NCBI GenBank assembly: GCA_963652335.1
Contig: CAVJSS010000005.1
Location: 1-48,956 of the forward strand
Origin: UBA4951 sp963652335
GTDB lineage: Bacteria > Bacillota_I > Bacilli_A > RFN20 > CAG-826
Direction of reading: 5' to 3'
DNA length: 48,956 nucleotides
Positions 17,003 through 24,880 of the stretch are shown here, piece after piece; within the stretch, counting starts at the first letter, position 1, and every line of letters begins with the position of its first letter. The notes under the pieces were generated by a model that saw nothing but the letters and a program-made list of their open reading frames with translations, was not told the DNA's origin and did no database searches. Made by a program: the position numbers and the translations under genes.

Positions 17003-17668
17003 ATGCTTAAAGATTGGCAGGAACTGTTCGAAAAAGTGTCCGAAACCGAATATTCCAAATCATTGAATGCTTTTTTGGACAAAGAATACCAAACCAAAAC
17101 CATCTATCCGCCTAGGGATATGATGTTTCAGGCTTTCAGATTGACTTCCCCGAAAGATATCAAAGTAGTCATCATCGGCCAAGATCCTTATCATAACCCA
17201 GGTGAGGCGATGGGGCTTTCTTTTTCAGTCCCTAGAGGTATCCCTCTTCCTCCGTCATTGAAGAATATCTATAAAGAGATAGAAAACGACCAGAAAATCA
17301 AAATGAATTTCCGGAATGGGGATTTGACCCCGTGGGCGGAGCAAGGATGCTTGATGTTGAACGCCTATCTTTCCGTTGAAGCAGGAAAGCCGCTTTCTCA
17401 CCAAAGAGAAGAATATCGTTCGTTTATGAAAGACGTCCTTAAATACGTCGATTCCTTGGATCAGCCGATCGTGTTCATGCTCTGGGGAGGCTTTGCCAAA
17501 AGGCTGAAGAATTTCGTTACGAATCCGAAACATCTTATCTTGGAGGCCAATCACCCATCGCCTTTATCAGCTAATAGGGGCGGATGGTTCGGCAACAAAC
17601 TTTTCACCAAATGCAACGATTTCCTTATTGAAAACGGTTCCGAGCCGATTGAATGGGAAATCGAATAG
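17003..17668 (+). CDS. ung: Uracil-DNA glycosylase (family 1)
   Basis: 221 aa. Excises uracil from DNA as the first step of base-excision repair. Family motifs are IIGQDPYHNPGEAMGLSFSV (water-activating Asp in GQDPYH), the leucine-loop region ANHPSPLSANRG with the catalytic His, and MLWGGFAKRLKNFV. The start MLKDWQELFEKV matches other Ung proteins in length; the frame is open to 16982, but the residues before do not fit. A promoter directly abuts the start codon. It is followed by the TPP riboswitch of the next gene. Confidence 0.95.
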   Translation: MLKDWQELFEKVSETEYSKSLNAFLDKEYQTKTIYPPRDMMFQAFRLTSPKDIKVVIIGQDPYHNPGEAMGLSFSVPRGIPLPPSLKNIYKEIENDQKIKMNFRNGDLTPWAEQGCLMLNAYLSVEAGKPLSHQREEYRSFMKDVLKYVDSLDQPIVFMLWGGFAKRLKNFVTNPKHLILEANHPSPLSANRGGWFGNKLFTKCNDFLIENGSEPIEWEIE

Positions 17669-17678
17669 ACATAGAATT

Positions 17679-17803
17679 GTTCCACCGGAGCTCATCAGAA
17701 TGGGCTGAGAGGAGCTGTGTGCCAGCTTGACGGAACCTGATCCAGATAATGCTGGCGGAGGAATTGCTTTTGATTTGATTCCTCCATTTTAGGAGGCTTT
17801 TTA
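17679..17803 (+). promoter_or_regulatory. TPP riboswitch (THI box) with Shine-Dalgarno-sequestering platform
   Basis: The aptamer spans about 17679-17764. It has the conserved CTGAGA (17705-17710) and the GAACCTGATCCAGATAATGC core followed by TGGCGGAGGAA. P1 is formed by GTTCCACC (17679-17686) and GGAGGAAT (17757-17764) with one A-A mismatch, and P2 by AGCTC with GGGCT. In the platform, CCTCC (17781-17785) can pair with the ribosome site GGAGG (17792-17796). Alternatively ATTCCTCC (17778-17785) pairs perfectly with the P1 strand GGAGGAAT. TPP binding should hold P1 and hide the ribosome site, switching off the transporter. A run of five T after GGAGG leaves termination also possible. Confidence 0.9.
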
Positions 17804-18889
17804 ATGGAAAACGAAAAGAAGGGAATCCAATGGGTGAAGAACAACCTTTGGTGGATAGGGGCCGTATTTGGCTTGCTTATCTTTTTGGGATGGGCGATGC
17901 CGATGTTCTCGAGCAAGCCTATAAGCGCGGCTTTGGCTGGGGAATATTACGAGCTGACGAAAGGCTCTAGGGAATCAGTATATATAGGAAACATTCTTTT
18001 TGGGGCTGACGGAAGCAAATGCCTTTGGGTTTTCATCGTCATTTATTCGATTGTCTTATTGGGAGTAGTTTTCTCCTTTTTGGGCAAGGTCAACAAGAAA
18101 TTCTACGAAGGCGCATTGGTGGCCTATTTGATGGCGGCTATTTTGCTTTTGACCGGCAACGTTTTCTATGACTATGGGAAATGCTTGTCGGTGATTGGCT
18201 CTTCTTTCATGGATTATTTGGAAGACTGGAGATCGTTGGCTGGCACTCGCTCATCGGCAGGGATAATCTGGGGTGTCGTATTTGCCTTTATAGGATTCAT
18301 GACCAGCTTATCGGCAGCTTACGAAGAAAGGAAATTCTCTTTGCGTGATTTGATCGAAATCGCGATGCTTTCGGCCGTCGGGATCGTCATCGACGTCATC
18401 CAGCACTTTATCCCTTCTATCGGCGCGACTGGCGGATCGATTGGAATAGCCACGTTGCCCCTTTTGTATGTGGCCTTGAGGCACGGGCCATTGGCTGGGT
18501 TCATAAGCGGCGGGATAATCTATGGATTGATCACTTGCATCACAGATGGCTATGGCATCTTCCTATATCCATTCGATTATATGGTCGGTTTTGGATCGGT
18601 GGCCATTTTAGGCTTCTTCAAACCGCTTATTTTTAACGAAAAAAACGTCGGTTATAACGTAAAAGGCGAAATAATGATTTTCGTTGGATGTTTATTGTCA
18701 GGCTTTGTTAGATTCGTTGGATCTTCTTTGTCTTCGATCGTCAATTATGGTTTGAATCTTGTTGGGGCGATGACTTATAACGTTATCTATGTTTTCGCTT
18801 CGGCCGGAATAAGCGCCGTCGTTTTGATGGCGTTGTATGGCCCATTGCTCCGCTTGCAGAAAGCTTTTCCGCCTAGAGATGGCAAATAA
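17804..18889 (+). CDS. thiT: ThiT-like ECF thiamine S-component with extra N-terminal membrane domain
   Basis: 361 aa, roughly twice the usual ThiT length. Residues about 178-361 are the S-component: the EcfT-contact motif AMLSA (187-191), GGSIGIATLPLLYVALRHGP, AGFISGGIIYG, and YPFDYMVGFGSVAILG matching the ThiT DY-xx-F region. Residues 1-177 add about four predicted membrane segments (about 15-34, 75-94, 103-122 and 152-170) with an unassigned extracellular loop. Imports thiamine with the EcfA1/EcfA2/EcfT module encoded at 39889-42435. Control by a TPP riboswitch fits thiamine as substrate. The function of the N-terminal domain is unknown. Confidence 0.85.
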   Translation: MENEKKGIQWVKNNLWWIGAVFGLLIFLGWAMPMFSSKPISAALAGEYYELTKGSRESVYIGNILFGADGSKCLWVFIVIYSIVLLGVVFSFLGKVNKKFYEGALVAYLMAAILLLTGNVFYDYGKCLSVIGSSFMDYLEDWRSLAGTRSSAGIIWGVVFAFIGFMTSLSAAYEERKFSLRDLIEIAMLSAVGIVIDVIQHFIPSIGATGGSIGIATLPLLYVALRHGPLAGFISGGIIYGLITCITDGYGIFLYPFDYMVGFGSVAILGFFKPLIFNEKNVGYNVKGEIMIFVGCLLSGFVRFVGSSLSSIVNYGLNLVGAMTYNVIYVFASAGISAVVLMALYGPLLRLQKAFPPRDGK

Positions 18890-18911
18890 GTAGCGAAATC
18901 TTCGTAAAACA

Positions 18912-18920
18912 TGCTATAGT
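18912..18920 (+). promoter_or_regulatory. Extended -10 promoter for 18946 gene
   Basis: TGCTATAGT is an extended -10 (TG-N-TATAGT) lying about 25 bases before the ATG at 18946, with TAGGAG as ribosome site in between. No clear -35. Confidence 0.5.
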
Positions 18921-18945
18921 GGGCTAACATTTTTAGGAGCGTCCT

Positions 18946-20067
18946 ATGGAAGAAGAAAAAGATTTGAACCTCGTCGAAGAAGAATCCGATTTTTCTGATG
19001 AAGTCAAAAAAGATGAACCTGCAGCCGAACCAGTCAAAGAAGAGACTCCGGTGGCTGAAGAAGAACGCCAAGGAGTCAATCTTTATAATGAAGACAATGA
19101 AGTGGATCCGAATTTCGCCAACGGACAATCGTCCTTCGGTCGCAAAAAGGGACCTGTCAAAACCTTCGAATATGAAGATGATAATCTTAAGCGGATCGAA
19201 GATGCGAGATTGGATTTCTCGAGAAAATACAAGAAACGCAACATCATCAAATACATCGTCACGGCAATCGTTCTTGTTGGAGTCATCCTTGGATGGCTGC
19301 TGCCATATTTATTGATCGACAAAGAAGGTCCATATGCCAAATGGCAGACCTATACGACTTTGATCGTTTTCGTGGTCATGCTTGTTGTGCTTGCCATCTA
19401 TTCAATGGTTTCCAAGAAAAAAGGATCGAAAGACGTCAACGCCTATCTTGATAAATATTTTGATCTGTCGACTAAATTCGTTTTGAAGGATTTGATTGTA
19501 GAAAACTTAAAAGGAACGATTTCCGACAAGATCGCGGACAGCGATTTGACCGATTCGCTTCTTTATAGAGATGTCGCAAGGGTGGGTTCAAGAGGCAAAT
19601 TGACTTTCGAATATCAAAACGTTCCTATAACTTTGGTTGAATGCTCGGCCTCGAAAAGGAACGGCAAGGGATATTCGACCACTTTCGTCGGTAAAATGCT
19701 GACTGCCGCCAATTCCTGGGATCAGGATCCGGTGGTCGTCTATATCAAAGGCAACAAACGCGCCCTTCCTCCGACCAATTTAGACACCCTTGAGGTGGTA
19801 ATGGATACCAAAGCGATGGTCGTTTATGGCAAATCGAAGAAGAGACTACTTACCCAAAAGACCAGAGAGGCTATTTCCAAAATCAAGACAGACAAGGTTT
19901 TGGTGGATTGCGCTATCTCAATCCGACCAGGAAAGACATACGTGATGATGGGATACGAAGATAGCCTTATGGTCCCTCCGTTCGATCATCCGTTCGATCC
20001 GGCCCCGACAATTAAATACAAAGAGGATTTGGCAGTTATCCTAAACGTTGTCGAAACTCTCTTCTAA
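18946..20067 (+). CDS. DUF3137-like two-span membrane protein
   Basis: 373 aa. Residues 1-45 are strongly acidic (EEEKDLNLVEEESDF) and probably disordered. Two membrane segments follow (about 104-124 YIVTAIVLVGVILGWLLPYL and 132-152). The C-terminal domain (about 165-373) has the layout of DUF3137 proteins: a conserved core around KLTFEYQNVPITLVECSAS, a middle VVVYIKG strand, VYGKSKKRLLTQKTREAISK, and a final MMGYEDSLMVPPFDHPFDP segment before the last helix. The family's biochemical function is unknown. It has its own promoter and terminator, so it is a single-gene unit. Confidence 0.6.
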   Translation: MEEEKDLNLVEEESDFSDEVKKDEPAAEPVKEETPVAEEERQGVNLYNEDNEVDPNFANGQSSFGRKKGPVKTFEYEDDNLKRIEDARLDFSRKYKKRNIIKYIVTAIVLVGVILGWLLPYLLIDKEGPYAKWQTYTTLIVFVVMLVVLAIYSMVSKKKGSKDVNAYLDKYFDLSTKFVLKDLIVENLKGTISDKIADSDLTDSLLYRDVARVGSRGKLTFEYQNVPITLVECSASKRNGKGYSTTFVGKMLTAANSWDQDPVVVYIKGNKRALPPTNLDTLEVVMDTKAMVVYGKSKKRLLTQKTREAISKIKTDKVLVDCAISIRPGKTYVMMGYEDSLMVPPFDHPFDPAPTIKYKEDLAVILNVVETLF

Positions 20068-20080
20068 AAACGATGACATC

Positions 20081-20106
20081 AAGCCTCCGATTGGGGGCTT
20101 TTTCTT
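20081..20106 (+). terminator. Intrinsic terminator of 18946 gene
   Basis: AAGCCTCC (20081-20088), loop GATT, GGGGGCTT (20093-20100), then TTTCTT. Confidence 0.8.
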
Positions 20107-20108
20107 CC

Positions 20109-20137
20109 TTTAAGGAAAGAAAATTAGAGTCTATAAT
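20109..20137 (+). promoter_or_regulatory. Promoter of the ntdP-tsa operon
   Basis: TTTAAG (20109-20114), 17-base spacer, perfect TATAAT (20132-20137). Transcription would start about 20144, only about 12 bases before the first in-frame ATG at 20156. Confidence 0.6.
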
Positions 20138-20176
20138 CTCTTCAAGGCCGCTAAAATGGAGCGGCGCTGCTTATTT

Positions 20177-20752
20177 ATGGATGAGAAAATGAAAGAAAAC
20201 CATTTTTCCAAATGGATTATCGTGCAGGCCTACAAACATGATGGCTTGCTGCATCGAAAATGGAGTCCTGCTTATTTGGTTGAAGAAACAGCTGACTATT
20301 GGGCTTTGGCATCTAGGGCTTCTTTCGTCACGGAAAGAGACGGAAGGAAGTGGATGACGAAGGAACACGCCATTTTCATTCTTTTCAAAAAGGAATGGAT
20401 GAACGTTATCTGCATGATGAAAGAAGGAGGTGGGATTTGCTATTACGTCAATATCGCTTCTCCGACTTTGATGGATGACGGGTATCTCAAATACATCGAT
20501 TATGACTTGGATGTCAAATTGTTCCCAGATGGCGTGGTGAAAGAATTGGATATTCAGGAATTCGAGAGGCATAGCGAGGCTTATGGCTATTCGGCGGATT
20601 TGAATGCTGCGATAAGAATCTCGATGGAACATGTGTTGTCTTTGATGGAAAATCGCGAATTCCCGTTCGTGGACAACGAAGTCCTTCGTTTGTTCAACAA
20701 ATTCTACGAAGAGACCAGGCCTTTTGTCGCTACGGAGAAAAAAGATGGCTAA
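20177..20752 (+). CDS. ntdP: DUF402 nucleoside tri-/diphosphatase (NtdP/YgaC-like)
   Basis: 191 aa from MDEKMKENHF; in-frame ATGs at 20156 and 20189 are alternatives, and a GGAG lies about 15 bases before the chosen one. Matches the Firmicutes YgaC/NtdP family: QAYKHDGLLHRKW, the VTERDGRKW stretch, FNVI-like WMNVICMMKEGGGICYYVN, and the metal-binding core YIDYDLDVKLFPDG followed by DIQEFERH. The family hydrolyses nucleoside tri- and diphosphates with divalent metal. First gene of a compact cluster; its last codons overlap the start of tsaE by eight bases. Confidence 0.85.
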   Translation: MDEKMKENHFSKWIIVQAYKHDGLLHRKWSPAYLVEETADYWALASRASFVTERDGRKWMTKEHAIFILFKKEWMNVICMMKEGGGICYYVNIASPTLMDDGYLKYIDYDLDVKLFPDGVVKELDIQEFERHSEAYGYSADLNAAIRISMEHVLSLMENREFPFVDNEVLRLFNKFYEETRPFVATEKKDG

Positions 20753-21215
20753 CGTTGAATTTCTCACTCATAGCAAGGATGAGACCAAAGACTTGGGGGA
20801 ATTCGTTTCGGAATATCTAAAAAGAGGAGACGTCATTCTTCTTTGCGGCGATTTGGGGGCTGGGAAGACCACTTTCACCAGCGGAGTCGGCAAAGGATTA
20901 GGCCTCAAAGAGGACGTGATCTCCCCTACCTTCAATATCATGAAATGCTATTTCAAATCTAAGATTCCGATGTATCACATCGATGCCTATCGTTTGGAAG
21001 GGCAAAACCTTGAATTGGGTTTGGAAGAATATATCGAAGGAGACGGGATTTGCCTTATCGAATGGCCGAAGTTCATCAAAAAGCTGATTCCTGATGAAAG
21101 GCTTGAGATATCCATTTTCCATCAAGGGAACGATGATAGAAAATTCGTGTTCGAGTCTTCCTCGCCTCGTTTTGACGATTTGCTTAATGCCTTAAAGGAG
21201 AAATATTCATGTTAA
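20745..21215 (+). CDS. tsaE: tRNA t6A biosynthesis ATPase TsaE
   Basis: 156 aa from MANVEFLTHS; an upstream frame is open but lies inside ntdP. ATPase partner of TsaB-TsaD in making N6-threonylcarbamoyladenosine at A37 of ANN-decoding tRNAs. Walker A is GDLGAGKTTF; other family features are DVISPTFNIMKCY, MYHIDAYRLEG and ICLIEWP (Walker B region). CGGAG lies before the start. It overlaps tsaB by seven bases (ATGTTAA), so the genes are translationally coupled. Confidence 0.95.
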   Translation: MANVEFLTHSKDETKDLGEFVSEYLKRGDVILLCGDLGAGKTTFTSGVGKGLGLKEDVISPTFNIMKCYFKSKIPMYHIDAYRLEGQNLELGLEEYIEGDGICLIEWPKFIKKLIPDERLEISIFHQGNDDRKFVFESSSPRFDDLLNALKEKYSC

Positions 21216-21793
21216 GTTTGCTTATTGACACATCGAATTGCTATCTTTCTTGCGGCTTAGCCAAGGACCATGAATATCTTGACGGCGTCCATTATGAAGC
21301 GTGGCAAAGGCAATCTGAGAAGCTTGTGGAAGAAATTGATGAGCTCTTTAAAAGAAATGGAATCAAGCCCAAAAAAATCAATGAAGTCATCGCTTCGAGA
21401 GGACCTGGGAGCTATACGGGGGTAAGAATTGGTCTGACCGTGGCAAAGGTCATCGCCACTTCTTTGAACATACCTTTGTATCTGGTTTCTTCGTTGGAAG
21501 GATTAAAAGACAAAGAAAAAAAGAGCTTATGCGTTTCCAACGCCAGAAACAAAAGAAGCTATGTTGCCCTTTATGAAGAAAAAACATGTCTCTTAGCGGA
21601 TACAATTTGGACCAATGAAGAGGTTTTGAAATACGTCGAAGACAACAAGGATGTGACCTTATGTGGCGATTTGCGTTACCTTGGCATCGACCAAGAAGAG
21701 CCAAATCCATTGCTTATATTGAAAGATTTGGATGATGATGACCATCTTTGCAAAGAGCCTTTGGGAGCCAAACCTCTTTATTTGAAAGACTAA
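21209..21793 (+). CDS. tsaB: tRNA t6A biosynthesis scaffold TsaB
   Basis: 194 aa, slightly shorter than usual (about 210-230). Non-catalytic ASKHA-fold partner of TsaD. The N-terminus MLSLLIDTSNCYLSCGL and the hallmark RGPGSYTGVRIG with LTVAKVIATSLNIPL identify it. The C-terminal half is more divergent. It sits between tsaE and rimI, three bases from the latter. Confidence 0.93.
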   Translation: MLSLLIDTSNCYLSCGLAKDHEYLDGVHYEAWQRQSEKLVEEIDELFKRNGIKPKKINEVIASRGPGSYTGVRIGLTVAKVIATSLNIPLYLVSSLEGLKDKEKKSLCVSNARNKRSYVALYEEKTCLLADTIWTNEEVLKYVEDNKDVTLCGDLRYLGIDQEEPNPLLILKDLDDDDHLCKEPLGAKPLYLKD

Positions 21794-21796
21794 TTT

Positions 21797-22243
21797 ATGG
21801 AAATCAGAAGAATGAAGGAAATGGATATCGAACAAGTCGCTTCGTTGGAAGCGTCTTGCTTTTCCGATCCTTGGCCGCTTTCCCAAATCGAATATGAATT
21901 GAAGGAAAATCCTTGCTCGGTCGTTTTAGTCGCCGAAGGAAACAAGAAGATAGTCGGCTATATCGATTTTATGATCACATTCGATTCGGCGACGATAAAT
22001 AGGGCCTGCGTCCTTCCTTCTTTTAGGCGAAAAGGAATCGGATTCGCATTGCTTAACGAGATGAAAGAAATCTGCAATGAGCAAAAAGACGAAGTTGCTT
22101 GGATCACTTTGGAAGTCAGATCATCCAATGAAGCCGCTATTCGTTGCTATGAAAAAAACGGATACGAAAGAGTCACCATCAAACGGCATTATTACGCCGA
22201 TGGCGAGGATGCGATTTATATGGTTAGGAGCATTTTGCTATGA
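21797..22243 (+). CDS. rimI: Ribosomal protein N-acetyltransferase RimI-like (GNAT)
   Basis: 148-aa GNAT acetyltransferase, placed between tsaB and tsaD as RimI commonly is. Family features: FSDPWPLSQIEYEL, VGYIDFMITFDSATI, the acetyl-CoA loop FRRKGIGFALL, then LEVRSSNEAAIRCYEKNGY and YYADGEDAIYM. In E. coli it acetylates the N-terminus of S18; the target here is inferred. The ATG overlap with tsaD shows coupling. Confidence 0.88.
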   Translation: MEIRRMKEMDIEQVASLEASCFSDPWPLSQIEYELKENPCSVVLVAEGNKKIVGYIDFMITFDSATINRACVLPSFRRKGIGFALLNEMKEICNEQKDEVAWITLEVRSSNEAAIRCYEKNGYERVTIKRHYYADGEDAIYMVRSILL

Positions 22244-23262
22244 AGAAGGTCAGAATCTTGGCGATAGAATCAAGCTGCGATGAAACAGCCGTTGCCATCA
22301 CGGAAGATGGCAAGCTTTTAGCCAATGTCGTGGCTACCCAGATTGCCGTCCATAAGAAATATGGCGGAGTGATGCCGGAGATCGCTTCCAGGCTTCATTG
22401 CGAAAACATCGCCGTATGTCTCAAGGAAGCCTTGGAACAAGCCAATCTCACTTATGATGATATGGATGCTATCGCTGTCACCAGAGGTCCTGGCTTGATT
22501 GGCTGCCTCCACGTCGGCATGCAAGCTGCCAAAACCATCGCGATGCTTTATGATAAGCCACTTATCCCAGTCCATCATTTATGTGGCCATATCTATGCGA
22601 ACGAATATGTTGGTGAACTGAAATTCCCTTTGCTTTGCGTCGTCGTTTCTGGCGGGAACACAGAATTGGTTTTAATGAGAGACCATATGAATTTCGAGAT
22701 TATCGGCGAAACCAAAGACGATGCGGTAGGAGAATGTTACGACAAGGTAGCTAGAGTGCTTGGACTTCCATATCCTGGAGGCCTTCCAATCGATCAGCAT
22801 GCCAAAAACGGAAAGCACACTTACGACCTCCCTAAGCCATTGCAGGGGAAAACCTATGACTTTTCGTATTCCGGTTTGAAGACTTCTGTCATCAATTTGG
22901 CCAATACTTTGAAGATGAAAGGCGAAGAACTTCGCGTTGACGATATGGCTAAATCCTTCCAAGACGTGGCTATAGGAATGATCGTCGATAGGACTATTAA
23001 GGCTGCAAAGGAATATAAAGTCGTCCAAGTCGTTTTGGCTGGAGGGGTGTCGGCCAATTCGTATTTGAGGGAAGAAATGAAAAAGAAATTCGAAAATACC
23101 AATGTCGAATTGATCGTTCCCCCATTATGGTGTACCACCGATAATGCGGCGATGATCGCTAAGGTCGCCGAACATCTATACAAAGAAAAATTCTTCGCCC
23201 CTTTGTTAATCGGGGTGGATCCGAACTGGAAAATAGATCGGTTCAGAGACTATAACACTTGA
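22240..23262 (+). CDS. tsaD: tRNA N6-threonylcarbamoyltransferase TsaD
   Basis: 340 aa, normal length. Catalytic ASKHA protein transferring the threonylcarbamoyl group to tRNA A37. The opening ILAIESSCDETAVAI, GGVMPEIASRLH, TRGPGLIGCLHVG, the metal-binding HHLCGHIYAN, VVSGGNTELV, and the final VPPLWCTTDNAAMIA are all diagnostic. Overlaps rimI by four bases. Ends a five-gene unit; asnS follows with its own promoter. Confidence 0.98.
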   Translation: MKKVRILAIESSCDETAVAITEDGKLLANVVATQIAVHKKYGGVMPEIASRLHCENIAVCLKEALEQANLTYDDMDAIAVTRGPGLIGCLHVGMQAAKTIAMLYDKPLIPVHHLCGHIYANEYVGELKFPLLCVVVSGGNTELVLMRDHMNFEIIGETKDDAVGECYDKVARVLGLPYPGGLPIDQHAKNGKHTYDLPKPLQGKTYDFSYSGLKTSVINLANTLKMKGEELRVDDMAKSFQDVAIGMIVDRTIKAAKEYKVVQVVLAGGVSANSYLREEMKKKFENTNVELIVPPLWCTTDNAAMIAKVAEHLYKEKFFAPLLIGVDPNWKIDRFRDYNT

Positions 23263-23290
23263 GAAATATCGGTTAGAGTCTAAACTCTAA
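23259..23290 (+). promoter_or_regulatory. asnS promoter with palindrome over the -10
   Basis: TTGAGA (23259-23264), 16-base spacer, TAAACT (23281-23286). The perfect inverted repeat TTAGAGT-CTAA-ACTCTAA (23273-23290) covers the -10. AAGGAGAG then precedes the ATG at 23312. The leader is too short to be a T-box. Confidence 0.5.
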
Positions 23291-23311
23291 TTCATCGGTA
23301 AGGAGAGAAAG

Positions 23312-24697
23312 ATGCAAAAGAAAGCCATTGATTTAAAAACCTTGTTCGACCTTCAGAAGAAAGGTGAGCAATTGCCATTAGAGGCGCCTATTTTCGTGGA
23401 AGGATGGGTTCGTACCAACCGCAATTCAGGCAAAATAGGATTCATCGAATTGCATGATGGGACATGTTTCAAATCTGTTCAGATCGTTTATTCTTCTAAG
23501 CTTAAGAATTTCGAGGAAATATCCCATTTCAACACCGGCTCTTCCATATCCGTTTATGGCAATCTCGTCCTTACCCCGAATATGAAGCAGCCATTTGAGA
23601 TTCAGGCTTTGGAAGTCAATTTGATTGGGGCTGTATCTGAAGATTATCCGCTTCAAAAGAAGCGTCACAGTTTGGAATTCCTTCGCGAAGAAGCTTATCT
23701 AAGGCCAAGGACCAACACTTTTGATGCCGTCTTCCGCGTCCGCAGCGTTTTGGCCATGGGCGTTCATTCCTATTTCCAAGATCGTGGATTCGTTTATGTC
23801 CATACTCCGGAGATCACTGGCAACGATGCGGAAGGAGCCGGTTCCGTCTTTACCCTCGTTACCGATGGGAAAGACCCATACAACGAATTCTTTGGAAGGA
23901 AAGCCAGTCTGACCGTCTCTGGCCAACTCCACGTTGAAGCTTTTGCCTTGGCTTTCAAGAACGTTTATACCTTCGGCCCTACCTTCCGCGCCGAAAAATC
24001 GAATACCACAAGGCACGCTTCCGAATTCTGGATGATCGAGCCCGAGATGGCTTTCGCCGATTTGGATGATGACATGGCTTGCATTGAAGACTGCATCAAA
24101 TATTTGATCAAATACGTTATGGATCGCTGTCCGGATGAAATGGCCTTCTTCAATCAATGGATCGCTCCGGGATTGTTGGATAAACTCAATGCCGTGCTTT
24201 CTTCTTCGTTTACCAAAATGGAATATGACGAAGGCATAAAATTGCTTCAAAAAGCAGTCGCTTCCGGCGTGAAATTCGAAAATTCCAATATTGAATGGGG
24301 GATGGACCTTCAAAGCGAGCATGAACGTTACCTTACGGAAAAAGTCGTCGGTGGTCCAACGTTCTTGATTAATTACCCAAAAGAAATCAAGGCCTTCTAT
24401 ATGCGCGAAAACGACGATGGCAAAACCGTTGCTGCCTGCGATTTATTGGTTCCTGGTGAGGGTGAGATCGTCGGTGGATCCGAACGCGAGGATAGATATG
24501 ACGTTTTGAAGGCCAAGATGGACAAATTAGGGAACACCAAAGGCCTTGAATGGTACCTTAATCTTAGAAAATATGGCGGCTGCCGTCATGCCGGATTCGG
24601 GATCGGGTTCGATCGGTTGCTTATGTATATCACCGGCATTGGCAACATCCGCGATACCGAACCATATCCAAGAACGAGCAATGCGTTAAAATATTAA
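23312..24697 (+). CDS. asnS: Asparaginyl-tRNA synthetase
   Basis: 461-aa class IIb synthetase charging tRNA-Asn. An N-terminal OB-fold anticodon domain (FVEGWVRTNRNSGKIGFIEL to about residue 110) is followed by the catalytic core with motif 2 (FGPTFRAEKSNTTRHASEFW), SLTVSGQLHVEAFALAF, and motif 3 (GFGIGFDRLLMYITGI). The AsnS-type LTVSGQLHVEAF and EFWMIEPEMAF signatures separate it from AspRS. GatCAB is also encoded 7 kb away; with AsnS present, that complex is probably needed mainly for Gln-tRNA. Confidence 0.97.
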   Translation: MQKKAIDLKTLFDLQKKGEQLPLEAPIFVEGWVRTNRNSGKIGFIELHDGTCFKSVQIVYSSKLKNFEEISHFNTGSSISVYGNLVLTPNMKQPFEIQALEVNLIGAVSEDYPLQKKRHSLEFLREEAYLRPRTNTFDAVFRVRSVLAMGVHSYFQDRGFVYVHTPEITGNDAEGAGSVFTLVTDGKDPYNEFFGRKASLTVSGQLHVEAFALAFKNVYTFGPTFRAEKSNTTRHASEFWMIEPEMAFADLDDDMACIEDCIKYLIKYVMDRCPDEMAFFNQWIAPGLLDKLNAVLSSSFTKMEYDEGIKLLQKAVASGVKFENSNIEWGMDLQSEHERYLTEKVVGGPTFLINYPKEIKAFYMRENDDGKTVAACDLLVPGEGEIVGGSEREDRYDVLKAKMDKLGNTKGLEWYLNLRKYGGCRHAGFGIGFDRLLMYITGIGNIRDTEPYPRTSNALKY

Positions 24698-24698
24698 T

Positions 24699-24839
24699 AT
24701 GTCCAAAGAAACCGAAAACCAGAAAATCGAAGAAAAGAAGCTCCTTGGAAAGAAACGGGTTTTCTTTGCTTTGATCGCGGTCGATGTCATTCTCGCCGGC
24801 CTATTCGTTTGGGCTTTGGTTGAGGCGATAATAGGCTAA
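24699..24839 (+). CDS. Small single-span membrane protein (46 aa)
   Basis: Starts immediately after the asnS stop. 46 aa: a charged N-terminus (MSKETENQKIEEKKLLGKKR) then one membrane segment (VFFALIAVDVILAGLFVWAL). No ribosome site is evident, so translation probably depends on coupling to asnS. The architecture (charged head, single C-terminal span) resembles the 51-aa protein at 38342-38497. No known family. Confidence 0.6.
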   Translation: MSKETENQKIEEKKLLGKKRVFFALIAVDVILAGLFVWALVEAIIG

Positions 24840-24880
24840 TGGCCGGAAATTCTGGCATTGCCATACCTTAGCGAGTCTGA

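Noticed and set aside
20171..20767. 198-aa open frame on the minus strand opposite ntdP
   Set aside because: Exact antisense of a well-recognised DUF402 gene; composition (many His, Phe, Gln) is typical of a mirror frame and no ribosome site supports it.
23263..23311. T-box leader for asnS
   Set aside because: Only about 25 bases of leader after the promoter, far too short; the palindrome there overlaps the -10 rather than forming a T-box.
23699..24322. 207-aa minus-strand frame inside asnS
   Set aside because: Antisense of the conserved AsnRS catalytic core; no homology or start signal.
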